NCBI GenBank assembly: GCA_036571765.1 | Contig: BROE01000007.1 | Span: 3,748,416-3,812,415, forward strand | Length of the DNA stretch: 64,000 nucleotides | From: Plecoglossus altivelis | Taxonomy: Eukaryota; Chordata; Actinopteri; Osmeriformes; Plecoglossidae | Reading direction: 5' to 3' | Shown here: positions 47,862 to 60,388 of the stretch, in pieces | How the letters are laid out: each line of letters begins with the position of its first letter | Position numbering within the stretch: position 1 is the stretch's first letter | Notes under the pieces: generated by a model | The model's input: only the letters and a program-made list of their open reading frames with translations | Database searches by the model: none | Told to the model about the DNA's origin: nothing | Translations under genes and position numbers: made by a program

Positions 47862-50800
47862 ATGGCGACTCCCAGTCCCAACAGCAACTCAACAACCTCC
47901 AGCAACAGCAACATAGCAGGATCCACATCGCACCATCACCCTCAACCGCAACACCTGACAACCGTTAGCAGCATGCAAGGTTAGAGGGAGATGGCTTCGT
48001 TGTCGTTTTTCCGTCCTAAAGTGAGACGTTTGAGCTTCTTGAATAAATGACTCACTGGAAGGATGGCTATCCTTACCTTCGAACTGCTACCAGGCTAGCA
48101 GAGATGCATTATCGCAAGCATACGTACAGGACTGTTATGTTAAAATTAGGAAGAGGGTTTTCCCTTTGCCGTCAGATAACACGTATAGGACAGCCGACGC
48201 GAATACCACTTTTAGAAATGGTTAACATTGTAGCTACTTGCTGTGGTCATAGAATTCCCATCAATCGATGTTTTAGCCTTAGCTGTTGCAAATACCGAAA
48301 GGCCTACCAGTTTGGAAAGTGTTTTTACTCTCCAAACCTGCTGCATGCATTTTTAACTGTACGGTAGTGCATTTTGCAACATGGATCCGGTGCCTGGATA
48401 TTGAACTGTTAGCTTACATTAGCTTTGCTTAAAGGCCCGGGGGCAGCTGTATCATTTGATTGACATAGTGTCACATTAGCCGGGCTAGCCTACTCAATGT
48501 ATCGTTAGGCCGTTATTGGCTCGGTAGTAGGTAGCAGTCATATCAGATTTGAGTTGTGTAGATACTGCATTTGTCGCACATGTCTAGCATCAAATGTTTT
48601 ATTTAAACCTTGCAGAGACCAACACGTGCTGGAGATGTCAAAATGAAACAGGTACACACGCTTATTATTCAAAGGTTAAGGCTGTTCGTGTATTACTGTA
48701 TTCGTAGACACTGGTGTGCTGAGAATTGCTTCCCTCCCTTCACCAACCCCACCATTTCTGTTTTTCAAGTTTGTTTTTCAACATGCATGACGTCCATCCT
48801 AGTTGAATTGAGATGCCTTTGTCCCTAAGGGCTTGTAGGTCGGTCTGGTAGGTGTATTGTGTAATTGTATGATTGTGTTATTTCAGATCTGCTGGAACAC
48901 GTTGGTCTGTCTGCGTTACAGGCCCTGACAAACCTTGAAAGCAAATTAGTTGAAATTGTTGTTGGAGTCTCATGTTGTGCCCCTATGACAAGCGGAAACT
49001 TGGCCTGGACTCCTCGGCTTGCTCACTAAAATGTAGTCTCGCTTGAATCTGTTTTCCAAAGATACCAACATGATAAGTCTGTCCTTAACAGTTTGTTGTT
49101 GTTCCAGCCACTTCGTAAATCTATTGGAATAACACAGTTGATCAGATTATACAGTAGGATACCTAGGACGCATGGTACGTTAGCGTAGTAAACGAAATAT
49201 AGTCATGTAGTTTGCAAAATGGATCGCTTGCTCAATCTATAAATGATCCAATGACTGGAGAACTCGTCCACGCAACAGAGAGCCCCAAAGGAGAAAAAAA
49301 TGTAGTAAAATGTGTTTTTCTTTACTTCAGGGTTTCAGATAAGCCTGTCTGGAGTGACCCAAAGTAAGCATTAGATACCTCACACAGCACACCAACCCTT
49401 TTCTCTCTGCGCCAGCATCCCACTAGTCTCACATGGCCTCCTCTCCTCCTCTCCTTTCCTCGGCTATCCCATTTAATATCACAAAACTCGACGTCGGGAG
49501 GAATCTGTTCTTTACAGTTATGGCCTTACTGCAGGAAGGAGGCCACTGTACACTATTGGGATCCGGCCCTTGTGTGATGCTCTGGTAGAGGGGGCGGGGG
49601 GCAGTCTATCACCTGTCACTGCTGTCCACTAATACGAGGGGGGGAACTAGAGGTTTCTGGGGCTTGGTTGGCTCTGAGATGTGGTTTAATGTTTAAAGGG
49701 GATTGTTCTAATTCTGATTTTGGCCTATTGTCAAAGATGACTTGACACTTTCATGTTGGTTTCACCCATCTACTTCTGGTATCATTCTGGTATCGTTTGG
49801 CAATTTCAAGTAAGTGTCAACGAACACGGATCTGAGCGCCCCATCGTTGGGCTCTCGTGGAAGGAACAGCGTTAAAAGGCGTTCCGGCCCCCGAACACTG
49901 GCGTGGTGGCGTGATGGTGTTAAGTCTCTTTGCCATGCGGAGGGTAATTCTCCAGTTTCGGAACTGCACCAATCGTTCTGTCAAGACGCCAATCTGGTAC
50001 AAGGGGCGTTCCCAGTTTGAGTTCCCAGCTTCTCTCTCTCTTTCTCTCTCTCTCACTCTCACTCTCTCTCTCACTCTCTCCCTGCTCAATGTATGTAGGT
50101 GCATGCAAACTCTTAGCGAATGTCCTGTCGATGAATGAAATCAGCTCTTGGAAATGAGCGAATCGATTTCCCAGACATTGGCAATCCCTTCACTACTGGG
50201 CTCTTTGCTTGGGTTGAAAACGCATCTTGGGCCTCCGTTGATCCGTTAAATCAGTGTGATAGGATATGTGGATGAAAGAATAACTTTGGAATATCTGACA
50301 GTTTCCCTTGAGCATGTCCACTTTGTCTCATCCTACTTGTAGACTGTAGTAGACAAGACTGGTTGTTGGTTAAGGTGTTTGATTAGCTATTTTTAATATA
50401 GCATAAGTGCTATTCACACTCATTCACACTGGATTTACCCGTCCAGGTAAGGGGGCTTCTTCGTTATAGTGAGAACCTGAACATCCTTCATTTCAAGCCC
50501 CCATGGTTTGTTTCCATCCCTTGCTAGTTCCCCTCTCCTGTCACCCGCCCCATCGGCCCACTAGTGTTTGTCTGAGCTGGCTCTCTGACGCAGGTGTGCT
50601 GTGGGAATGTGCGTGTCCTCTCCTCTGCGCCCCTGCCAGGTAAACGCAAGGCCCTCAAGCTGAACTTCGCCAACCCCCCGGTGAAACCAGCCACCAGACT
50701 GCCCCTCCACCCCCCCGCCCCCTCCTTCCAGAACCCACACATGTAAGTAAGGCGTGCGCGAGAGTGTGTGTGAGTGTGTGAGACGACTCAATAAAACGCA

Positions 50801-51600
50801 TGATGATGATGATGATACTACTGTTTGTCTGGTTTAGTTCTGTAAGGATGCACGGTTGTTTACGCTGTGTGTTATTTGGGCCAGGCTTTGGGTTTTTAGT
50901 TTCCCAGCTCGATTCAGTTGTCGCTCCTCTTGACGACTCAGCGTTTTCAGCATCTCCTCTCTCTGCCTGCCTGTTTTGGACAGAGGGTACAGGAATGGCT
51001 GATTAATAATTAAACAGGCACATTCATTTATAATGAATCAGCTCCTGCTGCTTCCCTAAACACTCTCACCTTTACTTACTCACTCACTCACTCACTCACT
51101 CTCTCTCTGTCTTTCTGTCTCTCTGTCACCCCTCCCTCTTGTAATATCTCCCCCCTCCCTTTCTATAATTTATCCAACCTCTCCTCTCTACCCTCCCTCC
51201 CTCCCTCCCTCCCTCCCTCCCTCCTCTGTTCGTTCAGAGAGCGTCTGCGGACCCACAGCATCGAGTCGTCAGGCAAGCTGAAGATCTCCCCGGAGCAGCA
51301 CTGCGACTTCACGGCCGAGGACCTGAGAGACCTGGGGGAGATCGGCCGCGGGGCCTACGGCTCCGTCAACAAGATGGTCCACAAGCCCAGCGGGCAGATC
51401 ATGGCCGTCAAGGTGACCATCAGGGCCCCTCCCAGCCTGGCTGGGGACGGGGCTGATCCTGCTGTTGTGCTCCCAGACTAGACTGCTCTCTGTCAGGCTG
51501 GCAGCTGGGCTTCCACCTGCCTCCAGAGGTGCTGCTCCTCAGTGCTAGGGGCTGGAGCTTCAGATTAGAATGATTGTGTACTTTCAAAAATCCCTCGTTA

Positions 51601-51640
<40 letters not shown>

Positions 51641-54426
51641 ATCAGAGGATCCGCTCCACGGTGGACGAGAAGGAGCAGAAGCAGCTGCTGATGGACCTGG
51701 ACGTGGTGATGAGGAGCAGCGACTGTCTCTACATCGTCCAGTTCTACGGCGCGCTCTTCAGAGAGGTCAGGGGCCGCTCGCTCCACCTCCCCTGCCCGCC
51801 AGTGACCGCTCGCTCCCCTCTCGCTCCCCTCTCGCTCTCTCTCTTGCTGTCTCTCTCTCTCTGTCTCTCTCTCTCTCGCTCTCTCGCTCTCTCTCTTGCT
51901 CTCTCTCTCTTCTGTTCTCTCGTCTGATGACTTTGTCTCTACCTTTTCAGGGGGATTGCTGGATATGTATGGAACTAATGTCTACCTCATTTGACAAATT
52001 CTACAAATATGTATATTGTGCGTTAGATGACGTCATTCCAGAGGAAATACTAGGCAAAATCACATTAGCAGTGAGTATAACGTCCTCTTCAACATCGTTT
52101 TTCTTTCCCTGCGAAGAGCACTGAGTGAATTTGCGCCAGCTGTTTCCTAATGTCGGTGTTGTTTATTTTCATTTTGTCCCAACAGACGGTTAAAGCACTG
52201 AACCACTTGAAGGAAAACTTGAAAATAATTCACAGAGGTACGACAGAATCTCTATCCAAAAAAATGGGGAACAGGATGCCCCCCAATCCTAGCAAAAAAT
52301 AAAATGCCCCCCCCCCCAACATATCACTCTAAACACACATGTTTTCACCCCACCATCACCTCCAACTCAACGTTCCAAAGTTGATCTCAGACATTCTTCC
52401 CCCTGTGTCCAGACATCAAACCTTCCAACATTCTCATGGACCGTAGAGGCAACATCAAGCTGTGTGACTTTGGCATCAGTGGTCAGCTGGTTGACTCCAT
52501 AGCCAAGACCAGAGATGCAGGCTGTCGACCTTACATGGCGGTGAGGAGCGCACAGAACCACGGTTACATATACAATACTACACAACGTATATACAGCATC
52601 ACACTACATATACAGTCTAACCTTTCCGATGCATATACAGAACCGTACGCGCGCAACATAAAAAAAGAAATTGTGGCACAGTGCGCCATTTCAAATGGCC
52701 TTTCAAACAGAGCGGTTAATTATCAGGGTATTTAGAGGTGACGCTGTGTGTGTGTGTGTGTGTGTGTGTGCGCGTGTGCGTGTGCGCGTGCGTGTGTGTA
52801 TGTGTGTGTTGTTTCCAGCCCGAGAGGATAGACCCTAGCGCTTCCAGACAAGGATACGACGTTCGCTCAGACGTGTGGAGTTTGGGAATCACCTTGGTAA
52901 CTAGTCACATGACCCCCTCGGCGCGTGTTGGCATCGATGCAGCGGTCCTGCTTACCGTTCCCATCTGTGTGAACCTCCCATGCTTACAGCACCTCTGGAT
53001 CTGTGTGTTCCTGTTATCTCTCTGGGGTCTTTCCGAGAGCACGTTTCCAACATCCTGTGTCTGTGCTTCTCTGTCGGTGTGTCTGTGGCCTTCTGGTTGG
53101 GTGTGCGTGTGTCTGTGCGTGTGTCTGTGCGCGTGTCTGTGCGCGTGTCTGTGCGCGTGTGCGTGCGTGCGTCCAGTATGAGCTGGCCACCGGCAGGTTC
53201 CCCTACCCCAAGTGGAACAGCGTGTTTGACCAGCTCACCCAGGTGGTGAAGGGAGAACCTCCGCAGCTCTGTAACTCGGAGGACCGCCAGTTCTCTCCCA
53301 AGTTCATCAACTTTGTCAACTTATGGTGAGCGTGCACAACCTTAGCTGACTCATCAGCTGTTTTAGTTAGGGTTTGTCTCTGTCAACTGTCATTTTACCT
53401 GACAATTTCATGAACGATGTCTCATTTGCTTTGCCTAGCAAGAGACAAGAGGCCTCTTGTAGGGGCAGAGGTTAAGAACTGAGATTGAAACACAAAAAAA
53501 GAGAAACAAGGGCAGAATGATTAAGCATGTTTCAGTCAAACTGCACGTAAGTCCAACAGCTAGACGACAGCTGCAGCGCATCTTACGCGAGCGGTGATCG
53601 CAGCTTACCCTGACCGTTTCTGTTGAGACCCGGTGCTGTCCTGAAAAGAGCCCTCGCTGCCTCCTTGTGGTGGATGACTGGAAGGACAGTTGGCCCTCTC
53701 AGTGCTTGAACCTGCGCTCCATTGTCACAGCATCCTGCTAACTGGTTTCTTTCTCCTTGTCTTCGTCGTGGCAGCCTTACTAAGGATGAGTCCAAAAGAC
53801 CCAAGTACAAGGAGCTGCTGGTGAGTGTTGAGCTTTGCTGCGATGCTGAGAAGCACCAGTGTAGGAACGGACAGCTCACTTCCTGTTGAAAACGTGGGTT
53901 TAGAACATGTGGCAATTTGGACTAGACTACTACAATGAGCAGTGTTAACCATGTGTGTTTACTGGGGATATTTGGACTTCATCTGGAACACTTTATCAGT
54001 GAACCGGTAACCGGCAACAGACTGATGAGAAATCAGGAACAAGAATAGACAAACCTCAGTTCTTAGAACAGTCGGCCAAAGGTTACATGTTCAAATCTCC
54101 CTTCGGCTATTCCAAATCTCCATTTACATGTTCAAATCCCTTTGGTTATCAATTTAAAAAACGGTAGTTAATTATTGTTATGTTGTTCTTTTTTTGGGTT
54201 GGGGAGGAGGGGGTGGGGGGGTTTAAAGTATCTGCCTGAAGGATAACATGATTTGATGTGTAAGTTTTATTAGAAGCCTCACTGACTGTCCCATCCCTTC
54301 CCCCCCCCTCAGAAACACCCCTTCATCCTGATGTACGAGGAGCGCAGCGTGGACGTGGCCAGCTACGTGTGCCGGATCTTGGATATGATTCCCACCTCAC
54401 CCATGTCCCCCATGTACGTGGACTGA
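47862..54426 (+). CDS. map2k4: MAP2K4 / MKK4, dual-specificity MAP kinase kinase, complete
   Basis: Eleven exons: 47862-47979, 50640-50742, 51238-51412, 51646-51765, 51951-52070, 52186-52237, 52413-52540, 52819-52896, 53177-53325, 53775-53820, 54313-54426. They sum to 1203 nt, 400 residues; human MAP2K4 has 399. The kinase phosphorylates Thr and Tyr in the activation loops of JNK and p38 in stress signalling. Visible parts: a low-complexity Ser/Asn/His N-terminus (MATPSPNSNSTTSSNSN); a basic docking motif GKRKALKLNF (40-49); the glycine loop GRGAYG (110-115); catalytic Lys132 in MAVK; HRDIKPSN (228-235); DFG (248-250); activation-loop Ser258 and Thr262 in DSIAKT (human S257 and T261); YMAPE; and a C-terminal DVD-type tail ending SPMSPMYVD. 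Codon 96 is Cys where human has Trp (EQHCDF). Exon 1 is followed by a 2.7 kb intron holding a candidate cassette exon. The gene is convergent with myocd. Whether it is the a or b paralogue is unknown. Confidence 0.98.
49331..49363 (+). other. map2k4: Candidate 33-nt in-frame cassette exon of map2k4
   Basis: Within map2k4 intron 1, a pyrimidine tract ending TTTACTTCAG is followed by 33 nt that end at AAA|GTAAGC, a good donor. Spliced after exon 1 (which ends in phase 1) the 33 nt read GFQISLSGVTQ. The last A then completes a Ser codon with exon 2, giving ...SMQ-GFQISLSGVTQ-SKRKALK. The frame is kept exactly. I recall that mammalian MAP2K4 has an alternative isoform with a short insert at this same junction, but this is memory and not checked. 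The insert lies directly ahead of the MAPK docking motif, so it could alter substrate choice. Confidence 0.75.
51191..51224. repeat. (CCCT)n repeat ahead of map2k4 exon 3
   Basis: CCCT tetranucleotide run ending about 14 nt before the exon 3 start at 51238; it forms the pyrimidine tract of that acceptor. Confidence 0.95.
51604..51639. repeat. (GT)n ahead of map2k4 exon 4
   Basis: Perfect GT run ending six nucleotides before the exon 4 start at 51646, replacing most of the usual pyrimidine tract. Confidence 0.97.
51813..51914. repeat. CT-rich repeat in map2k4 intron 4
   Basis: TCTC-rich tract between exons 4 and 5, about 37 nt before the exon 5 start at 51951. Confidence 0.9.
52745..52810. 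repeat. (GT)n ahead of map2k4 exon 8
   Basis: GT and GCGT repeats ending a few nucleotides before the acceptor GTTTCCAG of exon 8 (52819). Confidence 0.95.
53099..53172. repeat. TGTGCG-type repeat ahead of map2k4 exon 9
   Basis: Tandem TGTCTGTGCGCG-like units running up to the acceptor GTCCAG of exon 9 (53177). Confidence 0.9.
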
Positions 54427-54497
54427 CTGGGGGGCGGTGGGGGCGGGAGGGAACACTTCACACTGCGACGCGCGACGGGGAGGGGAGGGGAGGGGAG

Positions 54498-54528
<31 letters not shown>

Positions 54529-56430
54529 ACACTTATCTGCGTGACACACAACGCATGACATTTTAGCCCTCGGATGCACAGCTACTTAGAACCACCCGTT
54601 TGTCGTTGGCGTGTTCCAAAGAACATAGGAGGGGGGTTCCCAATCATCCTGGTCACCTGCGCGGTCCCATTTCGATACACCCCGTTCTGCTTCGCTCCTG
54701 TTCAGTGTCAGTGATGTTTAACTAGTATCTTCCGTCAAACCACCACCAGAGAGCAAAACTTGAAGGCATAGTAAGGGTTAAGTAAATACAGCAATTTTTT
54801 TTATTTTACGTGAAAGAAAAATGAATAGAGTGCATATACGGTTTATATATATACTTGAACTTGGTGTACACAAATACAGAACATACCAAATAAAATGTTG
54901 AAAATGACATTATGAACAAAATAGTCCTTTGGGTAGCACAATTGATTGTACATTGTGGACTGTATGTATGCATTTGTGTGTTCACCTCGACATTGTTGAA
55001 GACCTGTACAGATGTATGCAGACAGACGTCTAAACAAGGCACTATAATCACAATGTATGTTGTGCACCTTCACTCATCGTATAGGAATGGGTATGCAAAA
55101 GTGTTGTCTTGCTTAAGAATGAGAAAAGGATGGGCGATGCTGTTGGCGTGGCTTTGTTTTCGCGATATGCAGTTCACAGCACAGCTGTTCAATCTCAATG
55201 TTGTCTTGACAAAATCAGAACTCTCCAAGATTTTTAAAAAAGAAGCCAGGTTTCAGCTCTGTATAGATCCGACTCCTGCCCACAGTTGTAAATGCGTGTG
55301 TATATACAGTATATATCGAATCTACAGGCAGCTTCCCAGCAAGTTCTGTAGTTTGAGCTTGTTGTCAACGAGAGATTCTCTGATCTGGTCGCGTAGTCAA
55401 GAATGCCAAGTGCAGGTAAAACAGCCAGAAAAAAACAAACAACATAACTATCTGCCAACACTACGGACTGTGTATTCGCCACAGTCGACTCTGAACACTT
55501 GTAGTCTAGCTGGTAATGAGCCCGACCTCTGCCACTTCACGGTCGCGAACAACACGTTGCTGTACGGCTCACGACATCTCAACCCCCGCCGGAGAACGTA
55601 GCGATCGAAAATGCGTCCAGCATACGTTTCAAGCAATCAGCATGACGCTCCAGCCTGCTCTGGCGAAAGGTTCCGTTTTCCCTCATCCGCGTCCCGAACT
55701 ACGTCTCCATAACTCTGAAGCGGAGCCCTTTTCGTAACGGGGTCTCATTTGAGGCTAATATGAAAGTCAAGGGGGGTAAGGAGACTGAAGACGGCAGAGA
55801 TGCACCTTTGATTTACTTGATCTCTGCAGAGTTCGTGGCCTACCTGCTACTGCTGTGGTAGTAGCCAGGCAACACAAACACAACTTGGAGTTAGCTAGTT
55901 CACCAATCTGTCGACCTGGGGTTGGGTGTGTGGGGGTTGAGATGGGGATGGGGGGATGAAAAATGGATGTCTGGCATGGCGGTGTCAGGAGTAAGGGTTT
56001 GCTTGGTCGATGGCTGTTAACTGCAGACTTGTTGAATTCATCTGTGGTACGTTCAAGAACTTGTTGCTCAGCACATAGGGGCAGAGATGCAGACTGTTGA
56101 ACTGGCACAGACCGGTCATGATGAGAATTCTGAGGAACGTGTCAACTCAGCTCCTCTCATCTCTTGGCCTGAAAAACACAGCACCACACTGTCAAAGCCT
56201 GCAGTCTACAGTGATGTGTTGTCAAGTGGGTGGTCTGTAATCTGGATGTATGGATGCGGGGAGCCAATATTGTCAAGTGGTGAAAATAATCTCTTGAGGA
56301 AGATCAACATGTATAAAATGGCAATTTATTAGAATGTTCATATTAGACTATATGATCATATTAAGGGCAATGAGTATTATATTGTATCTTTATCAAGGGT
56401 TGAATCAATAAAGAAATGAATAAAGTTCAC
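54427..56430 (+). other. map2k4: map2k4 3' untranslated region (inferred)
   Basis: No gene is recognisable in this 2 kb after the map2k4 stop. Overlapping AATAAA signals at 56407-56412 and 56419-56424 are plausible ends for a long 3' untranslated region, as is usual for MAP2K4. It includes a G-rich block with an uninterrupted run of 28 G at 54501-54528 directly after the stop. A 229-codon open frame at 54912-55601 resembles nothing I know. Confidence 0.55.
54501..54528. repeat. Run of 28 G in the map2k4 3' untranslated region
   Basis: An uninterrupted G homopolymer preceded by GGGGA repeats, 75 nt after the map2k4 stop codon. Such runs are error-prone in sequencing, so the exact length is uncertain. 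Confidence 0.9.
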
Positions 56431-59400
56431 ATTGTAAAAAACCTCCAAACAGTGTTATCTGTGTACTTTTTGTATCTTTCAGACAGGTTGCCATGGTGTG
56501 GTTGTAAATGTTTTTTTAATTTTCTTTTTCTGTGTGGAGGGGCGAGACATACAATAGGTTGTATATCGTAAAATTGCTATTCAGAGGGCAAACAACAAGT
56601 ACACTTGCTGTGTGGTGCCACGTTTGCTTCGAAAACACAAAGGAGGAAACTTTAATCAACTAAGGGTGATAGGGGATTGTCACTAGAATGGTATTTAGAG
56701 CTCGGGATATAATGATCATGGTATATGTAGTTCTGGGAAGAACACTATGATCAAAGCACACATTGTTTAGTGTAATTAAAGGGGAAGTCGTGTACAACAT
56801 GAAATGCAGATCAAACTAAAGAGGGTACAATTTGGGGGGAACATTGTTTGGATGCATCATTTGCAGATGGGTGCGTAAAAAAAAGAAATTGTACAAGTAA
56901 TATATTTTATATTTTTATATTTACAGTAAAAGTTAAACAAGTATCCATACTTGTTATTCATGAAGATTCCATTGATCTAAAAGCATACATGTGTTGCTGT
57001 TTGTTGGTCATTTACTACTCAAAACACAAAGAGTGAACAGAAGAATGAAATAGTTGTCTTCTCATTTCCCCAGCAAGAGGGAATGCTGATCGGCTATAGC
57101 AGCCTTGTAGTGGGGAAAGTTGAATCAAAACAACAACAAAAAATGGGGCAATCTGGTGTAAAACATGGCCCTCACCTCCATGACCTAAACATGCCTTTTC
57201 TAGCTTTTCCTTTCAAGTGATATTTTCAGGCATTTAGCCAACCGTTCCATTCACTCATCACGAATGAACCCCCTTTGAAGTTTATTGTAACAACATTGTC
57301 ACCGGCAGTATCTCAGATGGAATCCGATACTGATATTATATTTTGCTAACTGAAACTATGCCTCCCAAAACCTAAATAAACTCGAGGGCCCGTGCACTGT
57401 TTACTGCGTGTGGCTAACCCGGGTGGAGAAGAATACAATTTTAAATGATCAAGTTCTCTGTAGTTTAATTAAGAAATTATGAAGGCAATCCGTACAAAAA
57501 CACCAACGAAAAAAAGGGGAACCCACTTGTGTAGCAGATTAAGAAGTGTTCGCAGTAGGCCTACCTTGCCAAAAACCATCCTAGATGTATAGGTACGCAG
57601 TAAAAGTATATTTTATCAAAGGTATGAATGCCGCAGGGTGCTTGATATCGCTGTATGGGTCACTAGAACGTCGTATATATGCGTCGTTGCTTAGTGTGTG
57701 CTGACTTTGTGATGTTAGGATACCATTGAGGTCCCTTGTACAACACAAGTAACTTCTTGCCTCAAAAACGTAATTTCATTTTAAACCGACACACGGAATG
57801 TTCGCGCTGATACAAGCAACGCAATAAAGACGAACAGATTATATTAGGTTGGGCTCGCCGGGGCAAGCACACTTAATTGGGGGAAATCATTGAACTTGTT
57901 TAACTTGATTTGCTTAGTGTTGAAAGTTAAGTAAAACATATCACGGTGTAACACTTCTTTATTTCACCCTTCCTCACCACCATCCCATAACCGCGGGTGC
58001 GACACGTCATAAACACTACAATAGGTGAGGTTCGTGTTCTTTTATTAACTTGCAGTAAAAGGTGGAATAGTTTTCAGTTAAACCACAACTTCTAAAAGGT
58101 GATTAGGTCTCTTATAAATGGCACATAAAAAACAAAACAATGATAGATGAAATACATTTTTGTTGTTTTCTGTGCAGTATTCACAGTAAGGACAATCAAA
58201 GCTCTGTATATATTACATTTTGATATTCACAAGTGCTGGTAAGAATGGATATTCTACTCTTCTATTGCTCTATATGGAAGATTATGGAAACAGTTCTGTG
58301 TGAAGTGTGGCTTCACTTTTAATCACATTTAGAGGCAGATTTTCATACATTTTATTAGTAAAATGCTGGATCTGAATGGCAGCATTGGATATTTTAAGGC
58401 AAATATAGAATCCCATTTTGTCAATAAGGAATGTCATTATAAATATGTAAGAACGTATAAATAAAAATGCAAAAATAAATAACTATAAAAGTGATATTAT
58501 CCAATATATCAAGAATGGGTGAAAATTTCAAAATCAAATAATAAAAACATTTTGATATTAAAAATAGAATACGTTCACAAATACTAGAGATGAAATTTAG
58601 ATCTGTGCTTGTCCTGCCTCGCCACGTCTGTCCTTGTGTGATCTTAAAGACAGGATCTTTAAGATGTGATCTTACAGGCAGGATCTTAAAGATGGGATCT
58701 TCAAGACAGGATCTATCTGAAATGTGATCCTAAAGACCGGATCTTAAAGGCAGGATCTTAAAGATGTGATCTTCAAGGCGTGATCTCAGGCCTTAAGAGG
58801 GAACAGACTTAACTGAAGACAGGTAGACTGTTCTCAGTAAGGCACTGGGATTGCTTCCAGCAGACATGCCATCCACAAGGACCTTCTATGTGACTGACAC
58901 AAGCTCTTGTTTTTAAGGGGGGGATCGTTTAACTGAATCTTGAGAGCTGGCGAATACATCTAAAAGAAATCACAAACAGAGCTCTCTTGTCGAGACGTTA
59001 AGGCACAATCTTAACATACAGTTAAAGGCTGAATACCTTCTACCAGTCTCATAACTTATGAAACTGCGGTAAGACAAAATACTTTTTTTTTCTCCTTCAG
59101 ATAAAAAATATATTTCTACCTTTGTGTAACTATTAGTAAATACATGTGCTGGATAATAGTGAGAGGAAACGCATACAGACATTCGAGCAGAACGACAAAT
59201 CAAATGTCTTCTTTGCATATATAACCGAGGCACAAGCAAACGTGAGAATGTGTCCTATATTAGAGGTGCAAAGTGAGAATTTCTGTATTTACACAGGCAA
59301 CCATACACTACTCGATACGCTGGATTGCATGGTCTCTGTTATTATGTAATCTCCCAAAACACTGACGTCATATGCAGACTTCAAACTTGTCTCTGTCAGT

Positions 59401-60388
59401 AGAAATATGATATTTACATATGGCCGCTCTCTCGTCTCCGATCCTGTTTGTAATTCCATTCGTTTGTTTCCAGTAATACAAACATATACCCACCAACCGA
59501 AACAATACATTGATTGTCAAAATAGGAGTTCAAGTCTAGATTAGCCTAACACTTACAATTGCATACAATCCTTGAAGATAGACATTCCATTTGACAGTAA
59601 TTGTGTTCCAGACCTTCCTTCCTTCATGAATGCTTCCAGACTGGTACTGCATGGTTAGTTGTGCGTTACCAAGAGGACAAAGATCATGCGAAAATGAACC
59701 AGGTGACTGAACAGTTTGCGCAGTGGGACCGACACAATGAAACCCTATTTTCGATGAACATTATCGTTTCTGTCTGACTGTGGATGATTCTAAGATGTCG
59801 TTTAGTCCTTCAACAGCATGGCTCTCTCCATCCTGCAGTTGTTCTTTGGTAAATTGTTGCATAATTACTGTCGTATCAGCTTCATAACATTGTCGCAACA
59901 TTAGTACACTGTCTTAACAGTATTACAATCTTACTATAACATTATAACAATAGCCTCCCAACATAAGTACACTGAAACAACATGGTGACAACATTCATTG
60001 GCGTAACTGTCACAACATTGGTATAACACTGGTCTAACATTATGCCATAATATATTACAACAAAGGTCATCCAGAGTAAATGACATCTGGTGCTGGAGTA
60101 CTGCAGTGTGTTCTCAGATGACTCCTCAGGTCCTGAAATAGTCCGCTTCTCACCAGCCTATGGTTGCTGGCTAGTCGGCTATCTTAAACGCTAGCTAGCT
60201 GTATGTCTTGCTTTCTCTGACTGGAAGCTAGTAAACTGTTTAGTTTGAATGGTCTCCTCGCTAGCTAGCTACCTTGTGTCCTGCTGTCTCCGGCAGCTAG
60301 TCAGCTGTTGCTATTCGCTAGCTAGTCACTAGATACTGTGCTGCAGTCTCTGCCTGGCTTGTCCAGTCACTAGCTGGTGGTGAGCCAG
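56431..60388 (-). other. myocd: myocd 3' untranslated region and intergenic sequence
   Basis: AT-rich sequence without recognisable coding exons. Myocardin mRNAs have long 3' untranslated regions, so much of this stretch probably belongs to myocd. Candidate minus-strand AATAAA signals (TTTATT on plus) occur around 57957 and 58035. It also holds a GATCTTAAAGA-type tandem repeat (about 58640-58790) and CTAGCTAG-rich sequence (about 60180-60330). The boundary with the end of map2k4 cannot be fixed. Confidence 0.45.
58640..58790. repeat. Tandem repeat built on GGATCTTAAAGA
   Basis: About nine imperfect units of roughly 16 bp (GGATCTTAAAGATGTG and variants with CAGGATCTT) in the presumed 3' untranslated region of myocd. 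Confidence 0.8.

Noticed and set aside
54912..55601. 229-codon plus-strand open frame after map2k4
   Set aside because: No resemblance to any family I know, no splice or start context, and it lies where a long map2k4 3' untranslated region is expected.
60181..60330. CTAGCTAG-rich sequence as possible inverted-repeat mobile element
   Set aside because: Short palindromic repeats only; no terminal inverted repeats, target duplication or transposase remnant was found.
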